The position numbers were made by a program, and so were the translations under genes. This document shows, in pieces, positions 33,020 to 43,049 of a DNA stretch of 64,000 nt (positions within the stretch are counted from its first letter, which is position 1; each line of letters opens with the position of its first letter). The notes beneath the pieces were generated by a model. It did no database searches, was not told the DNA's origin, and saw only the letters and a list, made by a program, of their open reading frames with translations. Origin of the DNA: Aegilops tauschii subsp. strangulata (taxonomy: Eukaryota; Streptophyta; Magnoliopsida; Poales; Poaceae); NCBI RefSeq assembly GCF_002575655.3, contig NC_053039.3, positions 224,211,622-224,275,621 of the forward strand. Reading direction: 5' to 3'.

Positions 33020-34828
33020 TGATACGTCCCAAATGTATCTACTTTTCCAAACACTTTTTCTCTTGTTTTGGACTCTAATTAGAATGATTCGAATGGAACT
33101 AACCCAGACTGACGTTGTTTTCAGCATAATTGCCATGGTGTTGTTTTTGCGCATAAATAAAAGTTCTCAGATTGAGCTGAAAATTTATGAAGAATATTCT
33201 AAGAATATATAAAAAATACTGGCGAAGATAAATACTAGAGGCGGGCCACCAAGGTGCCACAAGCCTAGGGGGCGCGCCAGGCAGGCTTGTGGGCCCCTGG
33301 CAGCTCCCGTAACCCTAACTCCAACTCCATAAGTACCTATTCGTCCAAAAAAATAGAGAAGGAATCATCGTGTTTTACGGTATGATACCGCCGCCACCTC
33401 CTGTTCTTCACCGGGAGGGCTGATCTGGAGTCTGTTCGGGGCTCCGGAGAGGGGGATTCGACGCCATCATCATCATCAACCATCCTCCATCACCAATTTC
33501 ATGATGCTCACCACCGGGAGTGAGTAATTCCTTCATAGCCTTGCTGGACAGTGATGGGTTGGATGATATTTATCATGTAATTGAGTTAGTTTTCTTAGGG
33601 CTTGATCCCAAGTATCCACTATGTTTTGATGTTGATATGACTTTGCTATGCTTAATGCTTGTCACTAGGGCCCGAGTGCCATGATTTTAGATCTGAACCC
33701 TTTATGTTTTCACGAATATATTTGTGTTCTTGATCCTATCTTGCAAGTTGTATGCACCTATTAAGTGTTATGATCCGCACACCCCTGGGTGACAATAATT
33801 GGGATTCTTTCTGGTGATTACCGTAGTTTGAGGAGTTCATGTATTCACTATGTGCTAATGCTTCGTTCGGTTCTTTATTAAAAGGAGGCCTTAATATCAC
33901 TTAAATTTCCTTATGGACCCCGCTGCCACGGGAGGGTAGGACAAAAGATGCCATGCAAGTTCTTATTATAAGCACGTATGACTATGACTATATACAGAAT
34001 ACATGCCTACATTACATCGATGAATTGGAGCTAGTTCTGTGTCGCCCTAGGTTATGACTGTTACATGATGAATGTCATCCAACATAATTATACATCACTG
34101 ATCCAATGCTTAAGACTTTTGCATATTGATCTTTGCTAAGTTTTTCGTTGTTGCTGCTCTTACAATCACTATAAAACTGCTACAGTCACGGTCACGGTTA
34201 CTATTGCTACTGTTACCAAGAAAATCCGCATCTGAGCCCGGGCTCAGATGCTCCCGATCAGAAAAAAATTCCAAACAAATACTAGAAAAATTCAAAAAAA
34301 TCCAATTTTTTTGTGTGGTAGATAATTTGTTGCGTGAGGTCCGCTCCAAATTTCAACTCATTTAGATATCTGAGCAGATCTCGGCAAAAAAGACAAATCG
34401 GGTCAAAACAGTTCGTGGACAATAAACTTTTTTACAGACTCCGATTTTGTCTTTTTTGCAGAGAGCTGCTCAAATGTCCAAACGAGTTGAAATTTGCAAT
34501 GAACCTCACGCATCAAATTATCTACCAAAGAAAAAAATTGGAATTTTTTGAATTTTTCTAGTATTTGTTTTGTTTTTTTCGTCGGAGCGGGTGAGCCCGA
34601 GAGCCAAATTGGCCTTCTCCTATTACCACTGCTATAAAATTTATCATAGTACTGCGCTACTGATCACTTTACTGCAGATATTTAGTTCTCCAGGTGTGGT
34701 TGAATTGGCAACTCAACTGCTAATACTTGCAAATATTCCTTGGCTCCCCTTGTCTTAAATCAATAAATTTGGGTTGAATACTCTACTCCTAGAAAACTGT
34801 TGCGGTCCCCTATACTTGTGGGTTATCA
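33020..34828 (+). repeat. 5' LTR of the Sabrina-like element, containing a foldback insert
   Basis: About 1.4 kb of LTR plus a ~400-bp insert (34219-34619). The LTR resumes after the insert with TATTACCACTGC and ends at 34828. Confidence 0.75.
34219..34619. mobile_element. Foldback/Mutator-like MITE with long inverted arms
   Basis: Arms of ~130 bases are inverted copies: AAACAAATACTAGAAAAATT and GGTAGATAATTTGTTGCGTG on the left pair with AATTTTTCTAGTATTTGTTT and CACGCATCAAATTATCTACC on the right. Flanking nine-mers CTGTTACCA (34210-34218) and CTATTACCA (34620-34628) match at eight of nine positions, suggesting a 9-bp target duplication as made by Mutator-type elements. There is no coding capacity. 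Confidence 0.75.
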
Positions 34829-34906
34829 AGACCTTTTTCTAGCGCCGTTGCGGGGGAGCATAGCTCTACTTGCTGAGTCACTTGGGATTTATATCCGTTG
34901 ATCACT

Positions 34907-36608
34907 ATGAAGAATCTGAAGGATGATAGAACCAAGATCGTTCCCTCTAAGACGAGGGGAGGTAAGGAACTGTCATCTAGCTCTGCACTTGATTCACCTT
35001 CTGTTTTGAATAGGCTTGCGACACCACCACCTGCTATTAATTCTGATATGTCGCAAGTAATTGATGATGCTACTTCTGCTATGAATGATGCTTATGATGA
35101 TGCTAGTACCATGCTTGATGAAACTGCCACTAGGTGAATTTCTTGATGAACAATTTGCTAAAGCTAAAGAATTTGAAAATGCTAAAACTGATGAGACTTA
35201 TGATTCACCGACTATACCTAGCTCTCCTAGAAGTGCCTAAGGTAACGGAAGGTTATGTTATGGATGGGGAGATAGCTAGAGAATTGCTTGCTTGTAATGA
35301 TAGAGAAGATGTTAAGAAACTACTATGTAAGCTGAAAGAAAAATATATGATGGAGAAAAAGAAGTATGATCCTAAGTTTGCTACTTCTCCCATCTTCGTT
35401 ACCGATAAGGATTATGAATTCTCTGTCGATCCTTAGTTAATTACTTTGGTTGAATCTGATCCTTTTGATGGTTATGAAACTGAAAGTTTTGCGGCACACT
35501 TACTAAATTAAATGATATAGCCACCCTATTTGCTCATGAGGAAAAGATTTGCTACTACTATATTCTTAAGTTGTTTCCTTTCTCATTAAAGGGTGATGCT
35601 AAGATATGGTTTAATACTCTTGCTCCTGGTTGCGTGCGTAGTCCCCATCATATGATATATTACTTCTCTGACAAATATTTTCCTGCTCATAAGAAATAAC
35701 CTGCCTTATAGGAAATATTTAACTTTGTGCAAATTGAAGAAGAGAATCTCCCTCAATCTTGGGGGAGGTTTCTCCAATTACTTAATGCTTTGCCTGATCA
35801 TCCTCTTAAGAAAAATAAAATACTTGATATCTTTTATAATGGACTAACCGATGCTTCTAGAGACTACCTAGATAGTTGTGTTGGTTGTGTTTTCAGGGGG
35901 AAAACTATTGAGCAGGCTGAAGAACTACTGAATAATATATTGAAAAATGATAATGATTGGACACTTCCTGAATCACCACCTAAGCCAACTCCGAAGAAGA
36001 GAGGTATTCTATTCCTCAGTCCTGAAGATATGCAAGAGGCAAAGAAATCTATGAAATAAAAAGGTATTAAAGCTGAAGATGTTAAGAATTTACCACCTAC
36101 TGAATAAATACATGGTCTCGATACCCCGACACAGGTAGTAGAGGTAAATTCTCTTATAAGATTTGATGAAGGTGATATTTCTTATAATAAATCTACTAGT
36201 CAATGCTTGGATGAACTTGATAACTACATTGTTAAGCAAGAACATTTCTATGCGTATGTTAAGAAACAATTGAAACACAATGCTTTCATGATTGATCGTT
36301 TGAGTGACTCGATGATGAGAATTGCTAATTATGTTAAGGGTCTAGGTAAACATTCATCCATGGTTCAAGCTCAGTTAGAAAAAGTTGCTAATTCACAAAA
36401 TGATTTGCTTAATGAGATGAATAATATGAACGATCATGTTGTTAGAGTTATGACTAGAGGAGGTAGAATGACTCAGGAACCTCTCTATCCTGAAGGCCAT
36501 CCTAAAAGAATTGAGCAAGATTCTCAGATAATTAATAATGATGTGCCTAGTCCATCTAAGAAGAAAAGGAAAAAGAAAAATGATAGGACTTTGCATGTTT
36601 CTAGTTAA
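34907..36608 (+). pseudogene. gag pseudogene of the Sabrina-like element
   Basis: It starts at the ATG at 34907 (MKNLKDDRTKIVPSKTRG). Recognisable gag parts are MDGEIARELLACNDREDVKK, FSLKGDAKIWFNTLAPG, SWGRFLQLLNALPDHPLKKN and DIFYNGLTDASRDYLDS. There are frame changes near 35130, 35180-35230 and 35510, and stops at 35434-35436, about 35698, 36057-36059 and 36104-36106. A coiled-coil-like part follows (36207-36470, LDNYIVKQEHFYAYVKKQLK), then a Lys-rich end (KKKRKKKNDR). It cannot make a full gag product. Confidence 0.75.
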
Positions 36609-37479
36609 CCTGAGGTAGAAAAACCTTCTGAGAATAGTAATGATGTTTCTATTTCTGATGCTGAGACACAATCTGGTAATGAACATACACCTAGTGATAA
36701 TGATAATGATGTTCATGTTGATGCTGAACCAGATTATGATGTAGGAATAGAACCTGGTGTTGATCTTGATAACCTACCTCCTAAGAATAGAAGATATGAT
36801 AAAAGTGATTTCATTGCTAGAAAACATGGTAAACAAAGAGAACCATGGGTTCAGAAACCCATACCTTTCCCTACTAAGCCACCTAGAAATAAAGATGAGG
36901 AAGAATTTGAATGCTTTGTTGTAATGCTTAGGCCAGCCTTTTTGCATACTCGTTTGACTGATATTTTGAAGATGCCTTCATGTGCTAAATACATGAAAGA
37001 TATTGTCACTAATAAAAGAAAGATACCTGAAGCTGAAATTTCCACCATGCTTGCAAATTATTCCTTTAAGGGTGGAGTATCTAAGAAACTAGGAGATCCG
37101 GGAAAACCCACTATACCATGCTCCATTAAAAGAAGTTATGTTAAAACTGCTCTATGTGACTTAGGAGCCGGAGTTAGTGTTATGTCTTTCTCTTTATATA
37201 GAAGACTTGAATAAGCTCACACCTATTGAAATATCTTTGCAAATGGATGATAAATCTACTGCTATACCTATTGGAATTTGCGAGGATGTGCCTGTTGTTG
37301 TTGCAAATGTTACTATCTTGATAGACTTTATTATACTTGATATGCCCGAGGACGACAACATGTCGACTATCCTTGGTAGACCCTTTTTGAATACTATAGG
37401 GGCTCTTATTGATTGCAACAAAAGTAAGGTCACTTTTCATATTAAAAGTAATGAGCATACAACACACTTTCCGAAGTAA
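36609..37479 (+). pseudogene. Aspartic-protease-like region of the Sabrina-like element
   Basis: The region holds an acidic linker and KPIPFPTKPPRNKDEEEFE, then KMPSCAKYMKDIVTNKRKIP and the retropepsin-like site ALCDLGAGVSVM with the usual later motif STILGRPFLNTIGALIDC. There is a TAA at 37212-37214 and a frame change between 37180 and 37214. The active-site form DLGA is common in plant gypsy elements. The reverse transcriptase that would normally follow is missing. Confidence 0.7.
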
Positions 37480-38390
37480 CAATTCCAAGTGAATGGTATC
37501 AATTGTATTGAAAAGGTTTCGTCAATTATTATTGGAGGTTTTAAATTCCCTCTTCCTTCAGTTAAAAAGAAATATGAAACTCTTATTATTGGGGAGATGC
37601 ATATCCCCGTTGAGGTAACCTAGTGTTATACGAAGATTCTTCGGTTTCATGTCATTCGAAAATGGTTTGTTAATAAGACTTGATCAATCTTATTAATGGA
37701 TTCTTTTTTAGCGGCATGTGGTCAATGAATTTAGTAAGCACAACCTAGTGTACCCACTATTTACTCTCTGTTATCTAAAGTTAATAAAGTAGAAATACCA
37801 TGATTATCATGTTTTCTGAATTTTCCGTGCAATAAAAAAATGTCCCAAAAATAAAGGTTCTCAGAATCCCCTAAAAATTTAGTATGATTGTTTGTAGAAT
37901 ATTTAAGAATTTTTGGCACTGAACACACCCGAGGGGAGTGCACCTGTGAGCCACAAGCTCACAAGGAGCGCCACCCCTGGGCGCGCCTAGTGGGCTTGTG
38001 GGTCCCACAGGGACCCACTCACTCATCCCAACCGCCCACTCCTTCCTACAGAAAAAATCACTAGCTTGTTCAAACCCGTGTTCTTGCTCCTTTGCCTGCA
38101 AATTTTGATCTCCTTGCTCGGAACTCCGTTTCCAAAACTATTTTGGGAGATTATTCTTTGATGTGTGACTCCTCCAATGGCCCAATTAGTTTTTGTTCTA
38201 GTGCGTTATATATTGCAAATTTGTGCTATTGTGTTGACCATGCTCTTGAGCTTGCATGTTAAACTTATATGGTCCAAAGTAGTTTTGATGCATGATATAA
38301 CCTCTAGACACCAGAGGGAGTACTTGATATCAATTTGGTTGAGTTTTGTTCACTTTTATTTTGAGTCACTAAAAATTCCAGAAAAATAAA
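37480..38390 (+). other. Non-coding stretch of the Sabrina-like element
   Basis: Beyond the protease remnant the reading frame is lost after about 50 codons. From about 37770 the sequence is AT-rich, with a GC-rich part at 37920-38040 (GGGCGCGCC, ACAAGCTCACAAGG). No gene is seen. It probably replaces pol in this non-autonomous type. Confidence 0.5.
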
Positions 38391-38904
38391 ATGCTCAAGT
38401 GGAGGTTGAGAGGACCTTTGAGTCGGGGTCCTAAGGAGGCTCCGAAGCCCAAATACTACCTTCCTCGCGCAGCTGAGGTGTGGTCGTTGAATGGCCATGC
38501 AACACGTTCTTGAGGGATGTGGGAATTTTCGACGAGTTCTATCACTTGGCGAACAACAACGACATCATCCCCTTCCTCGGAGATAAGTGTGATCAATACA
38601 TTCTCCTCACAAATACTTACGTACATAGTTTTCATTTCCCCTCTAGGACAGAGCCACCCACGGTTACATTCAACTTATATGATATTCCTAGAGAGATGAC
38701 ACTTGATGAGTTTTGTGAGGCTTGCTTGGTTCCATCTGAGGGTAGCCCTATGAAGCCACATCCTCGTGACATTGCGAATTTCATATCTGAAGTTACTGTG
38801 GGGGAGCGTAGAGGAGTTTCTGAGGCTAGGGTCGCTAGCTTACATTTTTTCCATTTTGCGTTACTACTTATTATTTGGCGGGAGGTGTTCGACTAGACGG
38901 TGGG
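38391..38904 (+). pseudogene. Second retroelement ORF, N-terminal part, frameshifted
   Basis: The ATG at 38391 starts LKWRLRGPLSRGPKEAPK and PKYYLPRAAEVWSLNGH. A frame change near 38510 leads to VGIFDEFYHLANNNDIIPFL, PPTVTFNLYDIPREMTLDEF and CEACLVPSEGSPMKPHPRD. This plant-retroelement N-terminal domain occurs in many wheat gypsy-derived ORFs. A further frame change near 38850 precedes LRYYLLFGGRC. It is cut at about 38905 by unrelated DNA. Confidence 0.6.
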
Positions 38905-40209
38905 AGGGCATGCTTCCAAATCGTGCGCTTCCTGGGGATGTGGACAGTGTCCCATCACCACACCCAGCACGCGAACAGCTTGGTGTTGACGCGCTTATGA
39001 GTCCGGCTGTTCAGGCGGTCCACGGTCACCATGACGCTGATGGCCTCCATCGCGCCTTCCACCGTCCACAGGTGCATGGGGAGTTTCTCGATGACGACAC
39101 GCATGTGCAGCATCCACTTGAGGCGGACGGCGTGGGCGTCCTCCCTCCACAACTCGAGCAGGAACGGCACGCCATCGACCGACAGCGAGCCGCGCCGCAC
39201 GACGAGGTCCTTGTGAGCCGGCATGGTGAAGTAGACGAAGAAGTCATCGGGATCATGGTTGGTGACGTAGAGCAGGTGCGGCGGATCTTGAGCTCCCTCT
39301 CGAGCGCATGGCTAATGGACAGCGGGCTTGCCGCGTGCGCCGTGGTGCCCACCGACGTGACTACGATGGCGTCCTGGTGCAGCATGAACACCTGCTGCTC
39401 CATCGCTGGCGAGGAGGCGATGACCTTGTGGTTGTGCGGAGGCGGCGGGCATGGTTGATGAGGGCCCTGGGCTCCATGGCTTGGCGAGGCGCGGCCGGCA
39501 CGAGCAGCGGGGGCTGTGGGGTTGTGTGTGGGAGAATCAAGCGCTCGTGGACCGGACGGCGTGGAGCGCACGGTGCCCCACTAACCTTCCCCTTCCCCTT
39601 GTTGCGAGGATTCTCAGGGCACTCCCAGCTGAAGTGGCCTTGGTGCTTGCAGATGATGCAGCGAAGAGGGTCCCTACAGTCGATCCTATGGTGGAGAGGG
39701 CTCAGGCAGCAAAAACAGAGTCCTTTGTATCTGCTTAAAAGGGCAACCCTGCCCGCCGAGGAGTTGCGGTTGTGGCTATGGTGCGGGTGCTGGATCCCCT
39801 TGGCTGCCTAACTCTTAATGGATCCCTACTGGCCTTTCGGTTCTTCCTTGATTGATGGACAGTCCATCCTTCTTCAATGTCGTCGGTGGCCGGAGCTGGC
39901 AAAGGTTTGTCACTTGCCATGATGGATTTGAGGCGGGGGCGTTCAGTTCGGGGTGCCGCGTCGCTGTCCCGCGGTCCGAAGCCATCTCCGTAGCCCCGGG
40001 CACTGGATCTACGTGAGGATTGATGTCGGCTCCGGGGATCCAGCGGCGACGGAGACGTTGGGGTCTCCGGGACCTCGGACGGACCGTTGGGCGCATCCTA
40101 GATCCCCCCTTCTCAGGGGTGCTCCATTCCAGGCACACAGCTGGCGAGGCCGGATCTCGCGTGGGGGAGCAGTGCGGCATGGGCCGCCGCACTAGCCCGG
40201 AGAGGCGGT
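38905..40209 (-). pseudogene. Minus-strand gag/ORF1-like fragment with a zinc knuckle
   Basis: On the minus strand, EEGWTVHQSRKNRKA (about 39830-39880) is followed, after frame changes, by a CX2CX4HX4C zinc knuckle CIICKHQGHFSWEC at 39619-39660 and then a domain with RRGSLSVDGVPFLLELW and VVIEKLPMHLWTVEGAMEAI (about 39035-39200). This resembles the DUF4283-type plus CCHC ORF1/gag-like proteins of plant retroelements. Several frames must be joined, so it is decayed. Its upstream end is cut by the Tat-like element at 40210. Confidence 0.55.
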
Positions 40210-41086
40210 GTCGGATGTGGGGTTCCGGCAAACCCTTAAGGTTCAAACACTGGGGTGCGCGCGAAGTCTTTCCCTCCTACCGATCTACGCCCTAGCTTGC
40301 TAAGATCTCGCGGACGAACTCGACGAACTCGCAACACAGAAAGACACGAGGTTTATACTGGTTCGGGCCACCGTTGTGGTGTAATACCCTACTCCAGTGT
40401 GGTGGTGGTGGATTGCTCTTGGGCTGATGATGAACAGTACAAGGGAAGAACAACCTCCTGAGGTTGAGGTGTTCTTGTGCCTGGCTAACTTGTGTGGGTG
40501 AGAGCTGGTGAATTGCTCGATGCCCCTACTGTGGTGGCTAGCTCTACTTATATAGGCCCTGGTCCTCTTCCCAAATATTGAGCGGGAAGGGAGACAACAA
40601 CGGCGGGCGAATTTGAAGGGGGACAGCTAGTACAAGCTATCCTAACAAAAGCGGTCTTCGCCTGCGAAAAGCTCTGGTGGTGACGCCGTCCTAGGCTCCA
40701 CGATGACCTCCGTCTTGCCGTCCTCCCGGTCTTGGTCTTGTTGCACCAATATAGCAACCTTTGCCTGATGCCTCGGTACTCCTCGCCTGCGCTGGCCTCC
40801 TTAGCACCAAAGAGGAAATAAGGACGCTGCGCGCGCTGGCGCCCGCCTGGTGCCGTGCGTCATGGCTCGCGTCACAAGAGCCTCGTGAGTTTTTGCCCCG
40901 CCTTGGTATCTCCGCTCCTCCTGAGCCTGCCTGGCTAGGCCACTCCAGAGGAGGTTTTGTGTCGTCCGCCTCGCGAGGGTCTTGGATGCCTTGTTGATGA
41001 AGATGGGCCGTACGGCCTGCTTGCTTAGCCACGCCGTGGGCCGCAGGCAGGCAAGTCTGGGGACCCCCGTTCCCGGAACGCCGACA
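40210..41086 (-). repeat. 3' LTR of the Tat-like element
   Basis: 877 bp, nearly identical to 47671-48565. Compared with that copy it lacks an 18-base stretch near 40980 (CTTGGACCCTCGCGAGGG in the other LTR). Directly inside it the minus strand reads GGGCCCGGGGGCTAC, the probable polypurine tract. Confidence 0.92.
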
Positions 41087-41328
41087 GTAGCCCCCGGGCC
41101 CAAGGTGCGCTCGGGCTTGGCTTCGCGGAGAAGCCAAGGGTCAAGTTTGGAGCACCGCGGGCCCCAAAAGCATGCGGCCTCGGTTGACACGTGGCGGTTG
41201 ATTGGACGTGGGCGTCTCTGTTTCCCCACGCTGCCTCGGCAACTGCATGACTTGACAAGTCCCTGCGACATGCAAGGAAAAACATCATTACCTGCGATCG
41301 TGGGAGACGCCGGTTGGCCTTTTCTTGC

Positions 41329-41335
41329 TATAAAT
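41329..41335 (+). promoter_or_regulatory. TATA box of the antisense gene in the Tat-like element
   Basis: TATAAAT in TTGCTATAAATGGGG lies 85 bases before the ATG at 41420 and is followed by a pyrimidine-rich leader (CTTGCTTGCTTCTTCCTC). Spacing and context fit a plant core promoter pointing away from the retroelement's own transcription. Confidence 0.6.
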
Positions 41336-41419
41336 GGGGAGGGGGCGGAGCCCCCGTCGCCCATCTCTTCCCCGCTTGCTTGCTTCTTCCTCTTTGCTCC
41401 ACTGCTTGCAGCGCCACTG

Positions 41420-42222
41420 ATGGCGCCACGAAAGAAGTTCTCTGCGGCCGAGAAGGGAAGGCTCCTCGCGAAGGTCCCGGCTCCCCGGCGCCCAAGCGCG
41501 GCCGCGGCCGCCCGCACAAGCATGCCGCGACCCCCGCCATGGCCCATCGTCGGGAAGGTGCCACGGCACGCGGAGTGGGTCATCCCAGCCATGGTGGCCC
41601 AGTTGATGAGGGGAGGCGTGCTATGGTGGCGCGGCCTCCTCGTCTGCGCTTCCACACGGCGGAGGTGTCGCCGGAGTTTATCGTCTGGTCGGAGAGCCCG
41701 GCCGGCAACTGGCTCCAACTTCCGCGCTTCTTCGCCGGTGAACTACCGGCCTCTGGTCCAGGCGGACTCTGTCTGCAGGCGGATGGCTGCTGCAGCAAGG
41801 CCTGTTGGGTTGCGGTTGAGACTTCCGCCGCGGGCAACATAGCCCTGGCCCGCGGCTGGCAGACATTCGCCCGCGCGCGCGGCCTGGGCAGGCGGTGCAC
41901 CCTCCACTTCAGGTACGACGGTGGATCGACCCTCTATGTGAGGGTGTTTGGGGAAGATGGTCGTCGCGCCGGGTGCTGCCCCGTGGCGAACGACGGTGAA
42001 GAGGTGCTCGGCCTTGGTGACGGTCGCGACGAGGATGAGGGCGGGCCTGCCCTCGGCGGTGACCGTGTCTCCTCCAGCTACGGCGGCTCTTCCTCCGGTG
42101 ACAGCTCCAGCAGCGGTGGCTACGACCAACCGCACCCGCTTCGAAGGAGGCAGCGGGTCATCTCGCCGCCGCACCTCCTTGAAGCGCGAGGAGGGGTCTG
42201 GCTAGGCTCGGGGCGTCGCTAA
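41420..42222 (+). pseudogene. Antisense accessory ORF: AT-hook plus B3-like DNA-binding protein
   Basis: The start MAPRKKFSAAEKGRLLAK is at 41420. A one-base frame change near 41471-41480 is needed to reach the main frame, which is then open to the TAA at 42220-42222. An AT-hook, KRGRGRPHK, lies at 41494-41520 (minor-groove binding core RGRP). The next part, LRFHTAEVSPEFIVW and WLQLPRFFAGELPA (about 41640-41750), leads into a B3-like fold: CWVAVETSA, ALARGWQTFARARGLGRR, CTLHFRYDGGSTLYVRVFGE (to about 41960). The C-terminus is acidic (GDGRDEDEGG), then Ser/Gly-rich. The pattern GW-x-x-F, hydrophobic-F-x-Y-x-G and V-x-V-F matches the second half of plant B3 domains. It lies between pol and the 3' LTR, opposite to the element. 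Antisense ORFs in this position are known from Tat-lineage elements; their role is unknown. The domain call is by eye. Confidence 0.65.
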
Positions 42223-43049
42223 GGGCCTGCCTCCGCGGATTGCTGCAACGCCGCTTTGTTTAGCTTTTTTTTCTTTTCTCCTGCATCAGAAAACGAAACC
42301 AGTATGGGCCCAGAGGGGCGTGTATCGAACTGTGGTTCTTTGGTTAATGCACTGTGTGTGTTATTCCCATGCCGTGTTGTTATTTTGCGCAAAGATAACT
42401 TAACCTGGTGCGTTTGGGACGCCCTTTCCCTCACGAGGTGCCTGTGTTTGTTCAAAAACTGCAAAAAATTCGTTAGGGGGTGCGCTAGAGGATTTGCCAT
42501 CCACCCAAGCCCTGACTTGGCGCTTTGTATCGCGGTACCCGAGGGGCACGGATTAGGAGAGATGTGCCAGCTTCTAGGCTCGAACGAGGGTGGCTCGCGA
42601 GAAGGCAGAGAGAAGAAAAATGCTCGCGAGGGCACCTGCCTAGCCCCCTCGTGAGGTATGCGAGAGAGAGAACATGAGCAAACCAGAGCTGAAGAAAAAT
42701 GCGGAAAAAGGCTAGGGAATCAAATCAGCAACGAACACCAAGAGCAATTTCGATTAAGGAAAAGCGAGCCAACTATTGAAAGCAAATGAAAAGCCGCGTC
42801 CGGCACCTAATCTAGTCTTCAAGTCTTCTCACCAGCGCGGAGCTAAGTGATGTCCACTAGGCGTGGGAGGGAGCCCCAGGGCCTGAGGCCGGCGCTCCTG
42901 AGACTCCGGGGCGTGTACAGCCCCACTCATTATTACGTGAGAGTGTCACGGGCGGCGATTCTTCACAGGCACCGGGCCTTCTTCACAGGCTCTGGGCCTT
43001 TCTTCTCAGGCTCTGGGCCTTGCTTCTCAGGCTCTGGGCCTTGCTTCAT
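42223..43049 (-). other. Spacer between the antisense ORF and integrase end, with a ~24-bp repeat
   Basis: It is non-coding from 42223 to about 42950. Near 42965-43045 the word CAGGCTCTGGGCCTT recurs about four times with ~24-base spacing. On the minus strand this would encode Gly-Pro-Glu-Pro-type repeats in one frame, possibly a leftover C-terminal tail of pol. It is not clear that it is translated. Confidence 0.5.

Larger units (their letters stand above)
33020..38904 (+). mobile_element. Decayed gypsy retrotransposon (Sabrina-like), 5' LTR, gag, protease; no pol
   Basis: The LTR (33020-34828) starts TGATACGTCCCAAATG and ends GGGTTATCA. It is followed by CTAGCGCCGTTGCGGGG, a decayed form of the TGGCGCCGTTGCCGGGG leader of Triticeae gypsy elements. 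Gag and aspartic-protease-like frames follow, with many breaks. No reverse transcriptase, RNase H or integrase motif is seen; instead a non-coding stretch (37480-38390) leads to a separate ORF (38391-38904). A 3' LTR was not found. The family name rests on recall of the LTR. Confidence 0.7.

Noticed and set aside
39026..39571. A 181-codon minus-strand frame (Ser/Arg-rich)
   Set aside because: It is out of frame with the zinc knuckle and the adjoining domain and has low-complexity composition.
40801..41718. A 305-codon minus-strand frame over the 3' LTR and antisense ORF
   Set aside because: It crosses the LTR boundary and the TATA box of the antisense gene and has no retroelement motif; it is a GC-driven shadow.
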